Below are positions 43,749 to 53,179 of a stretch of DNA of 64,000 bases, one piece after another. Source of the DNA: Hymenobacter cellulosivorans (lineage in GTDB: Bacteria > Bacteroidota > Bacteroidia > Cytophagales > Hymenobacteraceae); contig NZ_CP095049.1 of the NCBI RefSeq assembly GCF_022919135.1, positions 124,001-188,000 of the forward strand, in the 5' to 3' direction. The translations under genes and the position numbers were made by a program. Under the pieces are notes generated by a model. That model searched no databases, was not told the origin of the DNA, and saw only the letters and a list, made by a program, of their open reading frames with translations. The stretch's first letter is position 1. The number at the start of each line of letters is the position of its first letter.

Positions 43749-44768
43749 TTAAAAGGATACTTTACCCACCGAATATGTCGTCGGTGGAGGGGTAGTCATT
43801 ATAGCCGAGAGGTTGGCGTACAATACGTAGCTATCCGCACCGTTGCGCCGGGCCAGCGTGGTTGGGCCATCACCCGACGTCGCGAAGGTGCCCGATAGCG
43901 TCGCCGATACCCAGTTGGTGCTGGTAGTCAACCGATACACCTTGTTCTGGGTGCCAGCCACGACTTGCAGTGTGTTATCGTTCTGCAGCAATAGGCCATC
44001 GGCACCGCGCAGATCGACGCCCGGGACCGTAATGAGCGTAAAATTCGCTGGGTTGCTTAGAGGTACCTTGAAGAGGACTCCTTCATCGGTTTTGGCAACG
44101 AGCAAATAGCCGCCTGTCGCATCGGCGCGAAATACTAGGCCATTCAACCCAAAGGCTCCTGGACCAGCTGCCAAACGAGCGTCGTCCAGGAAAACCGAGG
44201 CGACGCCCTGCGCAGTTACCTTATAAATAACGGGCGCGAAACTGTCGGTCACATAGGCGTTGCCTTGCTCATCTACCGCAATGTCGTTGGCAAAGTGCCC
44301 GGAAGCACTAGGGCGTAAGGCTCCCAGATCCGCCGTAAAGGTAACGGTGCCCTTGTCGCGGTCAAGGCTCACGAGCTTGGCTACGTTACCCGTTACGGCA
44401 TTGGCAGAGGCTACCAAGACCCGGGTGCGGGCCTCATCCAGATGCAGGCCGACGGCAGAGGCAATACCGGTAGCCTGGCCGGCAGCCAGAAGGCTATAGG
44501 TGTTATCGTCCTTTACCCGGCCGACGTTGCCTGTAGTAAGGGAGCTTACCAGAAAGGCCTGGTTGGTTGCATCGTACTGCACCCCTTCCGGAAAGAGGCC
44601 AGGAGCTGTAAAGGTGAGCATGGCTGGCAGCAAAGGGGCCGGATCACCCTTCTTCTCCTCCTTGGAACAGGAAGCCAGACAGATTCCATAAGCTCCGAGC
44701 AGAATACCGGCGAAGGAACGGCGAACCAGCCGAGACGTAAAGTGAGCAGGAAGAAGATTGAAGCGCAT
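43749..44768 (-). CDS. Beta-propeller lipoprotein (SMP-30/NHL-like)
   Basis: The 339-residue product from the ATG at 44768 has a lipoprotein signal (GILLGAYGICLASCSKEEKK; lipid Cys in LASC). A six-bladed propeller-like region follows, with EGVQYDATNQAFLVSSLTTG, GLHLDEARTRVLVAS, NDIAVDEQGNAYVTDSFAPV and LNGLVFRADATGGYLLVAKT. It resembles SMP-30/gluconolactonase or NHL proteins. Metal ligands for a lactonase cannot be confirmed, so a binding role is equally possible. Located on the periplasmic or outer-membrane surface. Confidence 0.75.
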   Translation of the reverse strand: MRFNLLPAHFTSRLVRRSFAGILLGAYGICLASCSKEEKKGDPAPLLPAMLTFTAPGLFPEGVQYDATNQAFLVSSLTTGNVGRVKDDNTYSLLAAGQATGIASAVGLHLDEARTRVLVASANAVTGNVAKLVSLDRDKGTVTFTADLGALRPSASGHFANDIAVDEQGNAYVTDSFAPVIYKVTAQGVASVFLDDARLAAGPGAFGLNGLVFRADATGGYLLVAKTDEGVLFKVPLSNPANFTLITVPGVDLRGADGLLLQNDNTLQVVAGTQNKVYRLTTSTNWVSATLSGTFATSGDGPTTLARRNGADSYVLYANLSAIMTTPPPTTYSVGKVSF

Positions 44769-44848
44769 GAGAAATCTCAAAAAGAAAGAAGTTAGAAGTT
44801 GGGGCGCTAGAAAATTGGCTGAGCCTTTTGCGCCCCAGGAAGTAAAAA

Positions 44849-44885
44849 CCACGGCTGCTTTTTTAGAAGGAGAAAGCAGCCGTGG
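44849..44885 (-). terminator. Terminator of the PEBP gene
   Basis: CCACGGCTGCTTT and its exact complement form a 13-bp stem. On the minus strand it is followed by TTTTT. It lies 85 bases after the stop codon. Confidence 0.8.
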
Positions 44886-44969
44886 GTACGCTACCTGGCT
44901 ATTTCGCCACGCGTAGATGTAGCTTTCCTATAGGAAGCAAACACTTTCTTGGGTGGCCTTAGCTGGTGG

Positions 44970-45512
44970 TTATTTCCGCTGCCCGTACAGCAGCAACGAG
45001 GCCTTGCCCAGGGTGATGCTGTTACAGTTGAAGGCGACGTAGGCCGGGGTAGCATTCTTATCTAACTCCAACTTTTTGCTTAACGCGAGCACCGTAATCA
45101 GGTAGCGATGAGCCGGGCCGGGCGTAGGAGCGGCCCCCACGTAGCCGGGCTGGCCGAAGTCGGTGTTGCTCTGGATAGCACCCGCCGGGGTCAGGTTTTT
45201 GCTCGGGTCGCCGGCTCCCGACTTCAGTTCCGTCACCGTAGCGGGGATGTTGAAGATAACCCAGTGCCAGAATCCACTGCCCGTAGGCGCATCCAGGTCG
45301 AAGATGGTGACGGCAAAGCTCTGCGTACCCGCCGGAGCATGCTCCCAGGTCAGGGCCGGCGACTGATTTTCGCCCGTAAAGCCCATCCCGTTTAAAAACT
45401 GCTTGTTGGTTAGTTGCCCACCTAGTTCGGGGCTTTTCAAGGTGAATGTTTGGGCAAAAGCACTAGTGCTCAGCAGGGCTGAAGTAGCCAAAGTGGCTGC
45501 AACATTTTTCAT
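44970..45512 (-). CDS. Exported YbhB/YbcL-type PEBP protein
   Basis: The 180-residue product has a signal peptide (MKNVAATLATSALLSTSAFA-QT) and a phosphatidylethanolamine-binding-protein fold (about 25-178). Family signs are GENQSPALTWEHAPAGTQSF, VTIFDLDAPTGSGFWHWVIF (ligand-site Asp-Pro-type loop and His) and YVGAAPTPGPAHRYLITVLA. Bacterial members (Raf-kinase-inhibitor-like) have no settled role. Periplasmic by its signal peptide. Confidence 0.9.
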   Translation of the reverse strand: MKNVAATLATSALLSTSAFAQTFTLKSPELGGQLTNKQFLNGMGFTGENQSPALTWEHAPAGTQSFAVTIFDLDAPTGSGFWHWVIFNIPATVTELKSGAGDPSKNLTPAGAIQSNTDFGQPGYVGAAPTPGPAHRYLITVLALSKKLELDKNATPAYVAFNCNSITLGKASLLLYGQRK

Positions 45513-45997
45513 ACGTAGGTTTTTGTGCGGTTGAACAGAAGTAAGAACAGCACAAAATTACCGGGCACTGGCAAGCTAAATTGTCGCAAAAAAGCCAAAT
45601 ACTATCGCAGGAAGTCCATTGTTTCCTGCCGGTCTACTGCATGTTCTGGAGGAAATAGTTATCTGAGAAATCTGCTAATCTCAGATCGTGTTTGCGTAGA
45701 TCCCAAGGTTCCTGTTCAGGCACATGAACCTCCTTGTATGCTTACCGATACACCACATTTCTGGATCAGTCGTGCCATCCAGTATCCACACTGGTTTTGC
45801 TTCACAGTTGCTACTTATCCTAGGCAGTTAGTTGCGTTATTCTCTATGGCTTTTTATACAATCCTATGAAGGCCATAATCTTTTAAGCAAGGCTGCATAT
45901 TGTTTTAATTCTACAACCTCTTACCTTACTATCGAAAAATATTACGCAAGTAATTCTTTTCACCCGCTCCTTTTTCCAACCAATTCCCACAGTACCA
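45513..45997. other. AT-rich non-coding stretch upstream of the amylase gene
   Basis: About 485 bases between divergent genes, visibly lower in GC than its surroundings. Short frames here (for example 45525-45869) have no coding look. It should hold promoters for both the PEBP gene and the amylase gene. A hairpin-like pair ATCTGAGA...TCTCAGAT occurs near 45661-45688. Confidence 0.5.
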
Positions 45998-48376
45998 ATG
46001 CTCAACTCTACCCTCCGACCCAGCCGTTGGCTGCTGGTCGCCCTATCCCTATTTCTGTTTCTGACCGGCAGCCCGGTGCGCGCTCAGAAAGTCGTCCTGC
46101 AAGGCTTCTGGTGGGATTACTGGAACTCTAACTACCCCAATGGCTGGGCCAACTACATTGCCGATCTGGCCCCGCGCCTTAAGGCCATGGGCATCGACGC
46201 CGTCTGGATGCCGCCTTCTATCAAGAATGGCAACCAGGGCAACGGCTACTCCCCTTTCGACAATTACGACCTCGGGGATAAATACCAGAAAGGCTTTTTG
46301 CCGACCCGCCTCGGCACCAAGGACGAGCTGCTGCGCGGCGTAGCTATTCTGCACGCCAACGGCATTGAGGTCGTGCAGGACATTGTGCTCAACCACGTCG
46401 ATAATGCCGGCTCGGCCTCCGGGCAGGGCGGACAGGACCCGGCAGCCTGGGACGACTACACGACGGGTAAGTACAAGAACTTCCGGTACGTGAGCTATAC
46501 CAAGCCCGCCACCGACGAAACGGCCGCCAACTACCTGGCCCGCAACGGCCGATTCTCCAAAAACTGGCAGAACTTTAACCCCAACCCCGGCAACAACTCC
46601 ACCTCCGGCGACTGGAACGCGGTGTACTTCGGGCCTGATGTGAGCTACTACAACGGCTCCTATGGCACGAGCTCCAACGCCACCTTCAACCCCGCCCAGG
46701 GTGCCGACTACATGCGCAACAACACCCGCAACTGGCTGGTGTGGTACAAAAAGCAGGTAGGCTTCGACGGGGTACGCCTCGACGCGGTGAAGCACTTTCC
46801 CGACTTTGCCATGGAGGATTTTCTGTATAATCTACAGAGCAGCGCCGGCTGGGCCAACGGCGGCGCCACCATGTACGCCGTGGGCGAATGGGTAGGCTCC
46901 AGCACCCAGATGGACAGCTGGGTAAGCAACGTGCAGAACCGGGCCGGCACCTTCGACTTTTCGCTGCGCAACGGTATTTACAACATCGTCAGCGGGGGCG
47001 GCAACTTCGACATGGGCACGCTGCCGGGCTACCAGCAAGGCACCCGGGTGGTGCTCATCAACGGGCAGTACGTGCACCGCACCGTGCCGTTTGTGAACAA
47101 CCACGACACCTTTCGGCCCCAAACCGATGCCGGCGGCAACTACACCGGCTGGAACACTGGCTCGGAGCTGGCCCCCCACATTGACCCGTTTGACCCGCGC
47201 TTGTCGGCCGCCTACGCCGCCGCTATGGCCGTGGATGGCTCGCCCCAGATTTTCTTCGAGGACCTGTTTAACGTGGGCAATACCGGTAAGCGCTACTCGC
47301 ACAGCCCGAAAAGCGCCGTAGACCTGCCCGTGCGAGCCGACCTGGAAAACCTGATTTGGTGCCACCAGAACCTGCGTTTCAAGGATGGAGCTTACAAAGT
47401 GCGCTGGCAGGCTGCCGACCACCTCGTGATTGAGCGCAGCACCAAGGCCATTATCGGCATCAACGACAACTTCTCGGCCTGGCAGAACAGCACTGTGTCG
47501 TGTGATTTCGCGCCTGGCACCGTGCTCAAGGATTACTCCGGGGCCAACGGTACGGCGACGGTAACGGTGAGCGGCTCGCAGACGGTAGCCATCAACACGC
47601 CGCCCTGCAACGGCACGGCAGCTGGGGGCCGCCGCGGCTACTCGGTGTGGGCCCCGGTAAATATTGGAACCAACTACGTACGCGCGGCCATGGCGACCAC
47701 CCAGGAGTGGGAACTGGCCGACGACCTGGGTGACAGTGACTCCCGCTCTTTGCAGCAAGGTGGGCAACTGCCGGCCAGCTCCACGGCGTTGCGCACGGCT
47801 GGCCGCATCTATTCCGACGCCAACAAAACCATTACCTATACCCTCTTCCCCACCGACGCTACGCGCAGCCTCACCGTGGCCCTTTACAACAGCGCCGGTA
47901 CGCTGGTAAGCAGCCAGACCGGTACCGGCAACCTGACTGGCACCTACACGCCCACCACTGCCGGCTGGATTACGCTCCGGGCCCGCAACGCCTCCACGGC
48001 CAACCCCGCCCAGCGCGCTTTTGTGAAGGCAACCTACACAGCCCCCACCGTGGTCAGCGGCTCGATGACGGCCCGCCCGGTACTGGCTTCGGCAGCTCCC
48101 ACTACCAGCCCCGAGCGGCTGGCCAAAGCTGAGCTGCAGCTTTTCCCCAATCCTACCACGGCCGACCGGATTGAGCTGGTACTGCAAACTTCCACCGAGC
48201 AGCCCGCTACCCTGCGCCTGTTCGACGTGACGGGCCGCCTGGTACACCAGCAAACCGTGCGCCTGTACAGCGGCTCTAACCAGCTTCACTTGGTACCAAC
48301 CAAAGTCATTCCGGCTGGTATCTACCAGTTGTCGGTAGCCGAGTTTGGTCTGACTCAGAAGCTGGTGATTAAGTAA
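45998..48376 (+). CDS. Alpha-amylase (GH13) with T9SS sorting domain
   Basis: The 792-residue product has a signal peptide (about 1-29) and a GH13 barrel. Region I is DIVLNH (128-133), the nucleophile Asp262 is in GFDGVRLDAVKH, the acid/base Glu297 in YAVGEWVG and the transition-state Asp370 in FVNNHDTFRP. A beta-sandwich and another domain (about 555-680, like a pre-peptidase or carbohydrate-binding unit) follow. A T9SS type A domain ends the protein (about 715-792: LQLFPNPTTADRIELVLQ, GIYQLSVAEFG). It cleaves alpha-1,4-glucans outside the cell. Single gene, closed by a terminator. Confidence 0.95.
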   Translation: MLNSTLRPSRWLLVALSLFLFLTGSPVRAQKVVLQGFWWDYWNSNYPNGWANYIADLAPRLKAMGIDAVWMPPSIKNGNQGNGYSPFDNYDLGDKYQKGFLPTRLGTKDELLRGVAILHANGIEVVQDIVLNHVDNAGSASGQGGQDPAAWDDYTTGKYKNFRYVSYTKPATDETAANYLARNGRFSKNWQNFNPNPGNNSTSGDWNAVYFGPDVSYYNGSYGTSSNATFNPAQGADYMRNNTRNWLVWYKKQVGFDGVRLDAVKHFPDFAMEDFLYNLQSSAGWANGGATMYAVGEWVGSSTQMDSWVSNVQNRAGTFDFSLRNGIYNIVSGGGNFDMGTLPGYQQGTRVVLINGQYVHRTVPFVNNHDTFRPQTDAGGNYTGWNTGSELAPHIDPFDPRLSAAYAAAMAVDGSPQIFFEDLFNVGNTGKRYSHSPKSAVDLPVRADLENLIWCHQNLRFKDGAYKVRWQAADHLVIERSTKAIIGINDNFSAWQNSTVSCDFAPGTVLKDYSGANGTATVTVSGSQTVAINTPPCNGTAAGGRRGYSVWAPVNIGTNYVRAAMATTQEWELADDLGDSDSRSLQQGGQLPASSTALRTAGRIYSDANKTITYTLFPTDATRSLTVALYNSAGTLVSSQTGTGNLTGTYTPTTAGWITLRARNASTANPAQRAFVKATYTAPTVVSGSMTARPVLASAAPTTSPERLAKAELQLFPNPTTADRIELVLQTSTEQPATLRLFDVTGRLVHQQTVRLYSGSNQLHLVPTKVIPAGIYQLSVAEFGLTQKLVIK

Positions 48377-48398
48377 CCGAAACCTCCCTGTTAAGCAT

Positions 48399-48433
48399 AA
48401 AAAAGCCTCCCCGATGCGCGGGGAGGCTTTTTT
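48399..48433. terminator. Bidirectional terminator
   Basis: AAAAAAGCCTCCCC and GGGGAGGCTTTTTT form a 13-14-bp stem with a short loop between convergent genes. Confidence 0.92.
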
Positions 48434-48451
48434 TGTGGGAATAACTAACAG

Positions 48452-48943
48452 CTACTCCGCCATGGGGTTCACCAGGTTTTTGGCCAGGTGATTCAAAATC
48501 GAGTTGGTGTTCTTTTCTTCTTCCAGTGTTTCGTCCAGCACCCGGGCCACGGCTTCGAGGCCCAGCTCTTTGGCCAAATACACGGCCGTGCCGTAGCCGG
48601 CAATTTCGTAATGCTCAATCTTCTGGGCCCCGCAAATCAGGGCCGCGTCCAGCACTTCCGACTCGGAGTTTTTCTCCATTACCTTCTCTCCTTCGGCAAT
48701 AATGCCCTTCATGCCGGGGTTCGAGTCGCCGTCGGCGTCGATGTTCAGCATTTTGGCTACTTCCTTCAGGCGCTCTACCTGCTGCTCGGTTTCGGCCAAA
48801 TGCTGGCTGAAGGCTTGCTTGAGCTCTTGGTTGTGGGCTTTCTCAATCATGCGGGGCAGGCCGGCCACGATGAGCTTTTCGGCGCTGTACATAGCCTGAA
48901 CTTCGTGACAAAGCAGGTCGTGCAAATCGGTTAACTGGGCCAT
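48452..48943 (-). CDS. YciE-type ferritin-like protein (DUF892)
   Basis: The 163-residue product (ATG at 48943, MAQLTDLHDLLCHEVQAMYS) is a four-helix ferritin-like bundle. The Glu/His ligand pattern is seen in HEVQAMYSAEK, HLAETEQQVERL, KIEHYEIAGYGT and DETLEEEKNTNSIL. Members are linked to general stress and may bind a di-metal centre. Cytosolic. The start at 48943 is preferred because the upstream extension is unlike the family. Confidence 0.92.
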   Translation of the reverse strand: MAQLTDLHDLLCHEVQAMYSAEKLIVAGLPRMIEKAHNQELKQAFSQHLAETEQQVERLKEVAKMLNIDADGDSNPGMKGIIAEGEKVMEKNSESEVLDAALICGAQKIEHYEIAGYGTAVYLAKELGLEAVARVLDETLEEEKNTNSILNHLAKNLVNPMAE

Positions 48944-49066
48944 GCTATTTCGGGGTTTGGATGTGGCAGTTGGTATGGAAACCTTCTGTACGCCCTCAAA
49001 AACCACGAAGTTGCTACAGCTCAGCTCAACCTGAACTATGGAATCAGCCTCTACCCCAACGGTACC

Positions 49067-49948
49067 TTACCGCCAGCCGCGGGCTGCAAACTGCCGGGCG
49101 GCCTTGTCTCCATCCAACCACTTCGACTCCAGCCCGGGCCCGCTCAAAAATAGGCAAGCTCCTTCGCCCACAGCCTTGATAATGGCGCGGTACTGTTCGG
49201 GTGGTAGCGCCGGGCAGCCCCGGCTGTAACCCAGCTGCCGGTGCTTATCGAGGTACTCCTGCCCGGCGTAATCGGCACCGTGTAGCACCACGTAGCGGTC
49301 CAGGGCGTTGCTGTTCTGGCCGGCATCGAGGCCGTGCAGACGGCGCGAAAGGCCGTGCTTGCCGCCGTAGGTGTCGGCGGTGCGGTAGAAGCCCAGGGCC
49401 GTGCACGCCGACTTGATGCGGTTGGAGAAGCGCCGGGCCCGCAGGTGGCCCGAACCGCGGCCGTGGGCCACGTAGCTATGCTCCAGCACCCGTTTCTTGG
49501 CCAAATCCAGCACCCAGAGGCGTTTTTCGGTGGAAGGCAGGTCCATGTCGGCCACGGCCAGCACGGCGGGCCGCCGAATCCGGCCGGCTTGCCGCAGCGC
49601 GAGGTAGCCCACGCAGGCCCGCTCCAGCACCGTCGGCCGCAGCTTTTCAGCCGCGGGGCCCAAAGCCTGGTGCAGAGCTGCCACTTCCCACCGCACCGAA
49701 TCCGATAAGCCAGGCAGCGGCGGCAGGGCTACCGGCGTCAGCGAATCGGGAGCGGCCACGGCGGCTACGGCCGGCACTACGGGAGCCTGGCACATGGTCT
49801 GGCTCGTGAGTGTGGCTTTGCGCTCTTTCGTGCCCGACGACTGGCAACTAGCCTGCGCCAGCAGCATTCCGGCCACGGCAAGACGGAGCGGCCACGGCCT
49901 AAAAGCCGAAGAAAAGAGGTACGCAGTGCCAAAAGCAGGGAAAGCCAT
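49067..49948 (-). CDS. Second L,D-transpeptidase-like protein
   Basis: The 293-residue product has an N-terminal hydrophobic segment ending LLAQASC, which may be a lipoprotein signal, and an Ala/Pro/Val-rich linker (about 50-80). A catalytic region like that of the gene at 41637-42455 follows: MDLPSTEKRLWVLDLAKKRV, ALGFYRTADTYGGKHGLSRR, His223 in VLHGADYA and Cys245 in SRGCPALP. It probably acts on peptidoglycan. The gene ends with an unusual Arg/Ala-rich tail and starts 74 bases after the stop of the receptor gene upstream. Confidence 0.85.
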   Translation of the reverse strand: MAFPAFGTAYLFSSAFRPWPLRLAVAGMLLAQASCQSSGTKERKATLTSQTMCQAPVVPAVAAVAAPDSLTPVALPPLPGLSDSVRWEVAALHQALGPAAEKLRPTVLERACVGYLALRQAGRIRRPAVLAVADMDLPSTEKRLWVLDLAKKRVLEHSYVAHGRGSGHLRARRFSNRIKSACTALGFYRTADTYGGKHGLSRRLHGLDAGQNSNALDRYVVLHGADYAGQEYLDKHRQLGYSRGCPALPPEQYRAIIKAVGEGACLFLSGPGLESKWLDGDKAARQFAARGWR

Positions 49949-50022
49949 AACCGAAGATTAGCTTTCTTTTTCAGAAAGTCAGCAAAACGGCTGGTCGATG
50001 GTACCGCCGGCCGTTCGGGCGG

Positions 50023-52389
50023 CTAGAAGAAGACGCTGAAGTTGCCCTTCAGGTAAAACGGCGTGCCGGGCGTGAAGTGCAACTCATCCACCGACGTGCC
50101 AAGGGGCTCGTTGGGCAGGCGGGTTTCGGTAGCAAACTGGGCCTGATTCCACTCCACGTTAGCCAGATTTTCCACTGTTATGCCCAGCTGAAACCGGCTG
50201 CTAGTATAGCTGGCCACGGCATCGAGTAGAAAGTAACCCCGGGCCGTAATGCTGCCGTCGTCGTTGGCCGGCCGGTCGTCGATGTAGCGGTAGCGCAGGC
50301 TGGCCGTGAAGCCGCCGGGCCGCTTCAGCGTGAACCCCCCGATGCTGGTAAAGCTGGGCGCCAGCGGAATGTAGTTGGCCCCGGCCGGGGCATCTACCTG
50401 CCGGCCGTGGTTGTAGTTCAGGTCCAGATCGGCAAATAGAGAAGGCGTGAGCTGGTAGCGGGCCGCCAGATCCACGCCGAAGCGGCGGGTGGGCCCGGAG
50501 CTTTCCACCTCGCCCGCGTCGCCGATATACACCAGCTCATCCTGCAGATGCAGGGCCCAGAGCGCCGTGTTGATAACCAGGCTGGGCAAGGGTTTAAACG
50601 TGCTCCCGACCTCATAGCCAATGGCCCGGGGCAGCACATTGTCGCCGACGGTGCCACGGATGACGCCGCGGGCATCGTTGGAGTGAAACCCAATGCCGGA
50701 GCGCACGAACAGCTGCACGCTCGGGTTCAACTCGTAGTAAAGATTGAGCTTCGGCGACACCCGGGCCTTGGTGGTGCGGCCCCGCAGCGGCTGCAAACTC
50801 AGGGACGTCGTATCGTAAAGCTGCCCGCGGAAATCGAAGGTAAACACGTCGGCTCGCACGGAGGCATTCACGGTGAGCTGGTCGGTTAGGGTCAGGGTTT
50901 CGTCGAGGAAGGCGTTGATGTTGCGCTCATACAGGCGGCCGTTGGTCACGGTATCCAGCACTTCCCGCCGCACGGTGTGGCGCAGGGCCAGGTTCGAGAA
51001 GTCGTTGCGGGTGCCTATGCCCAGGGTCGAGTGTAGGCGGCGGCTGCCCAGCTGAGTTTCCTGGTCGTAGGTAGCAGTATAACCAAACAGGTGCCGGTCG
51101 TCGACCTGCTGAATTCCGTCGCCGTTGATGGGGTCCTGCAGGAAAAAGGTGAAATTGGAATACAGACTAAAGTCGTACTTCGAGTAGTAGGCCTGCTGGC
51201 GCAGCACGGCATCGTGGGCCAAGCCGGTAGTGAGCACCGCCGAGGCATTGGTGCGACTGGTGCTGCCGCCCTCGGTGGGGTCGATGCTGCCGTAGCGCGA
51301 AATCAGCCCCTCGGCCACGCCCCGCTCGGGTACTTGCCCGCTGGCGTCCCAATTAGACGTAAAGTGGGAACCCAGCAGCGTGAGCGAGGTTTGGTCGGTG
51401 AGCTGGCCGGTGTATTTGGCCAGGCCGTTGAAGCGCTTGAAGTGCTGCTTCTGGTCGAAGTAGGAATTGGTGAAGTTGTATTCGGCCGCCACGTAGGCGC
51501 TTTCCGGCTTTTTGCTCAGCAAATGGCGCTTATTGTTCCCCAGCAAATCGAGCATGACCAGAGCCCGGCGGGTGTCGAACTGGCCGAGCTCCACTTTGGC
51601 CTGACTGCGCTCCAGGCTGGTTTTGGTGGTAAACTCCCCGGCCCCGGCCGTGGCAAAATCTCCGAACCGGGCCGTGTATGGACCTTTATAAACCCGCAGC
51701 TGCTCCACGGTTTCCGGAATGACGAAGTGAAAGTCGGCGTAGCCCTGGCCATGGGCGTGGCTGACCATGTTCACCGGCAGCCCGTCGATGCTGACGGCGA
51801 AATCAGTGCCGTGGTCGGCGTCGAAACCGCGCAGGAAAATCTGCTCAGCCTTGCCCCCACCCGCGTGCTGGGCAATAAACAGCCCGGGTACCAGCCGCAG
51901 CAGGTCCTGGGCCGAGTTGACGGGCCGCAGCACCTGGTCGATGTGGGAAATGGCGGCCAACGACTGGTTGGGGTCCTGGGGTTGCGACACGGTGACTTCC
52001 TGCAAGCTCAAGCTCACGGCCGAAAGCCGCAGCTGCACGCTCTGCATGGCACCGGCTGCCAGCGTTACGGTAGTGGCCGGGCCGCGGTAGCCCAAAGCCG
52101 TGGTGCGCACGGTGTACGTGCCGGCCGGCAGGTTAGCAATGCGGAAAGCTCCCGTAGCGTCGGAAGCCGTACCCTGGGTTTGGCCATCGAGGCGAATCCC
52201 TACGCCAGGCAGGCGCTGACCCGAAAGCGAATCGGTGACAAAGCCGCGCAGGGTGCCTGTGTTTTGGGCCAATGCCGGCTGACTTAGCGCCACAAGCAGA
52301 ATCAGCAGGCTGTAGACAGCTACTAAAAGCTTCGGCAGGGCGATGCGCCGCACGGTTCCGGCGCGGGGAGCGGAGTACGAAAATTCCAT
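50023..52389 (-). CDS. TonB-dependent outer-membrane receptor
   Basis: The 788-residue protein has a signal peptide (about 1-42), a carboxypeptidase-like regulatory beta domain (about 45-125: GTLRGFVTDSLSGQRLPGVG), a plug (about 140-260: SAQDLLRLVPGLFIAQHAGG, IFLRGFDADHGTDFAVSIDG) and a 22-strand-type barrel to the C-terminus (FYLKGNFSVFF). The plug contains a His-rich loop VSHAHGQGYAD. It imports a ligand using TonB energy; His residues and a HupE-like permease in the same cluster suggest a metal or metal complex. Starts 2 bases after the stop of a tiny ORF. Confidence 0.92.
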   Translation of the reverse strand: MEFSYSAPRAGTVRRIALPKLLVAVYSLLILLVALSQPALAQNTGTLRGFVTDSLSGQRLPGVGIRLDGQTQGTASDATGAFRIANLPAGTYTVRTTALGYRGPATTVTLAAGAMQSVQLRLSAVSLSLQEVTVSQPQDPNQSLAAISHIDQVLRPVNSAQDLLRLVPGLFIAQHAGGGKAEQIFLRGFDADHGTDFAVSIDGLPVNMVSHAHGQGYADFHFVIPETVEQLRVYKGPYTARFGDFATAGAGEFTTKTSLERSQAKVELGQFDTRRALVMLDLLGNNKRHLLSKKPESAYVAAEYNFTNSYFDQKQHFKRFNGLAKYTGQLTDQTSLTLLGSHFTSNWDASGQVPERGVAEGLISRYGSIDPTEGGSTSRTNASAVLTTGLAHDAVLRQQAYYSKYDFSLYSNFTFFLQDPINGDGIQQVDDRHLFGYTATYDQETQLGSRRLHSTLGIGTRNDFSNLALRHTVRREVLDTVTNGRLYERNINAFLDETLTLTDQLTVNASVRADVFTFDFRGQLYDTTSLSLQPLRGRTTKARVSPKLNLYYELNPSVQLFVRSGIGFHSNDARGVIRGTVGDNVLPRAIGYEVGSTFKPLPSLVINTALWALHLQDELVYIGDAGEVESSGPTRRFGVDLAARYQLTPSLFADLDLNYNHGRQVDAPAGANYIPLAPSFTSIGGFTLKRPGGFTASLRYRYIDDRPANDDGSITARGYFLLDAVASYTSSRFQLGITVENLANVEWNQAQFATETRLPNEPLGTSVDELHFTPGTPFYLKGNFSVFF

Positions 52390-52391
52390 GC

Positions 52392-52625
52392 TTAAAACCG
52401 TTTTGCGGAAGAAGGAATAGTCGTACGGCGGCGGGCTAGCGCCTGGGCCCGGTGCGCGGCCTGGGCAGCCCGCTGTTGAGCCGACTGTACTTGCTGAACT
52501 GGCAGTGCAGCTTTGGCCGCTGGGGTACCGATGCTAGTAACGGAGGCAGTAGTATAGGACATGGCAGCCATGCCCGGCGTGGCCGTAGCCAGGGAAATTC
52601 GGGAGAAGGACGAAAGGGAGTTCAT
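52392..52625 (-). CDS. Tiny ORF coupled to the TonB-dependent receptor
   Basis: A 77-residue frame (ATG at 52625, MNSLSSFSRISLATATPGMA) ends 2 bases before the receptor's ATG. The composition is Ala/Ser/Thr-rich with a Gln/Ala/Arg-rich second half (VQQVQSAQQRAAQAAHRAQA). No known domain or clear signal peptide. It may be a real small gene, a leader peptide coupling translation, or chance. Confidence 0.4.
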   Translation of the reverse strand: MNSLSSFSRISLATATPGMAAMSYTTASVTSIGTPAAKAALPVQQVQSAQQRAAQAAHRAQALARRRTTIPSSAKRF

Positions 52626-52748
52626 ACGTCGGCAATACGCTGCCGCTACCGGCCCCAAGGCCAATAGAGGGCAGCAAATACGAGGATAAGACCAGAAAGC
52701 GCGGAGTACTTCGACGCGCTACAGGAGGCAGCCAAAGGCCGCCCAGGC

Positions 52749-53135
52749 TTATCCCCGACGAGGCGGAGCGTAGATCAACGTGGCAAAGCCCGGGGGCACC
52801 GGCTGGTGCAATTCCACGGGCAGGTGTGGTTCATGAACGGAATAAATGGGCGGCAGGCAGATTGTCTCGGCCAGGGTATGCGCATCAATTCCCTTCATTA
52901 TGGTCAGCAGATGCTGGGCATTCTGGCTGGCAGTGCGCTTTTGCACCACCTGCTGGTCGCCGTTGCAGGTGTCGAAGCAGTCGACCATGAGGTAGTGCTT
53001 CTGCTGGCAGTCGGCGCTGTGCGTATAGGGGTGCGCGGCGGAATAGCGCGGGGCTTGCGGCCGGTTCACGAGGCCAGCCCCCACTACCAGCAGGTAGTTG
53101 GTGAGCAACAGCAGCACGAGCCAGGAACGCAACAT
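52749..53135 (-). CDS. Exported Cys/His-containing small protein of unknown function
   Basis: The 128-residue product from the ATG at 53135 has a signal peptide or anchor (MLRSWLVLLLLTNYLLVVGA). The mature part holds a cluster HPYTHSADCQQKHYLMVDCF, then DTCNGDQQ, with three Cys and several His, and a further Cys and His residues near the end (TICLPP, VHEPHLPVELHQ). This may bind a metal or form disulfides. I do not recognise the family. It sits between the HupE-like permease (44 bases) and the small ORF before the receptor. Confidence 0.7.
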   Translation of the reverse strand: MLRSWLVLLLLTNYLLVVGAGLVNRPQAPRYSAAHPYTHSADCQQKHYLMVDCFDTCNGDQQVVQKRTASQNAQHLLTIMKGIDAHTLAETICLPPIYSVHEPHLPVELHQPVPPGFATLIYAPPRRG

Positions 53136-53179
53136 TTTAGTCGTTATGAATTGTGAATACCGAAGGGTAAATTCCTGCT

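Noticed and set aside
45525..45869. 114-residue frame upstream of the amylase gene
   Set aside because: Composition (Cys, Arg, Ser, Tyr-rich) is unlike neighbouring proteins, no domain or signal peptide, and it lies in an AT-rich promoter-like region.
46832..48289. Long minus-strand open frame opposite the alpha-amylase gene
   Set aside because: Antisense shadow; the plus strand holds all GH13 catalytic motifs.
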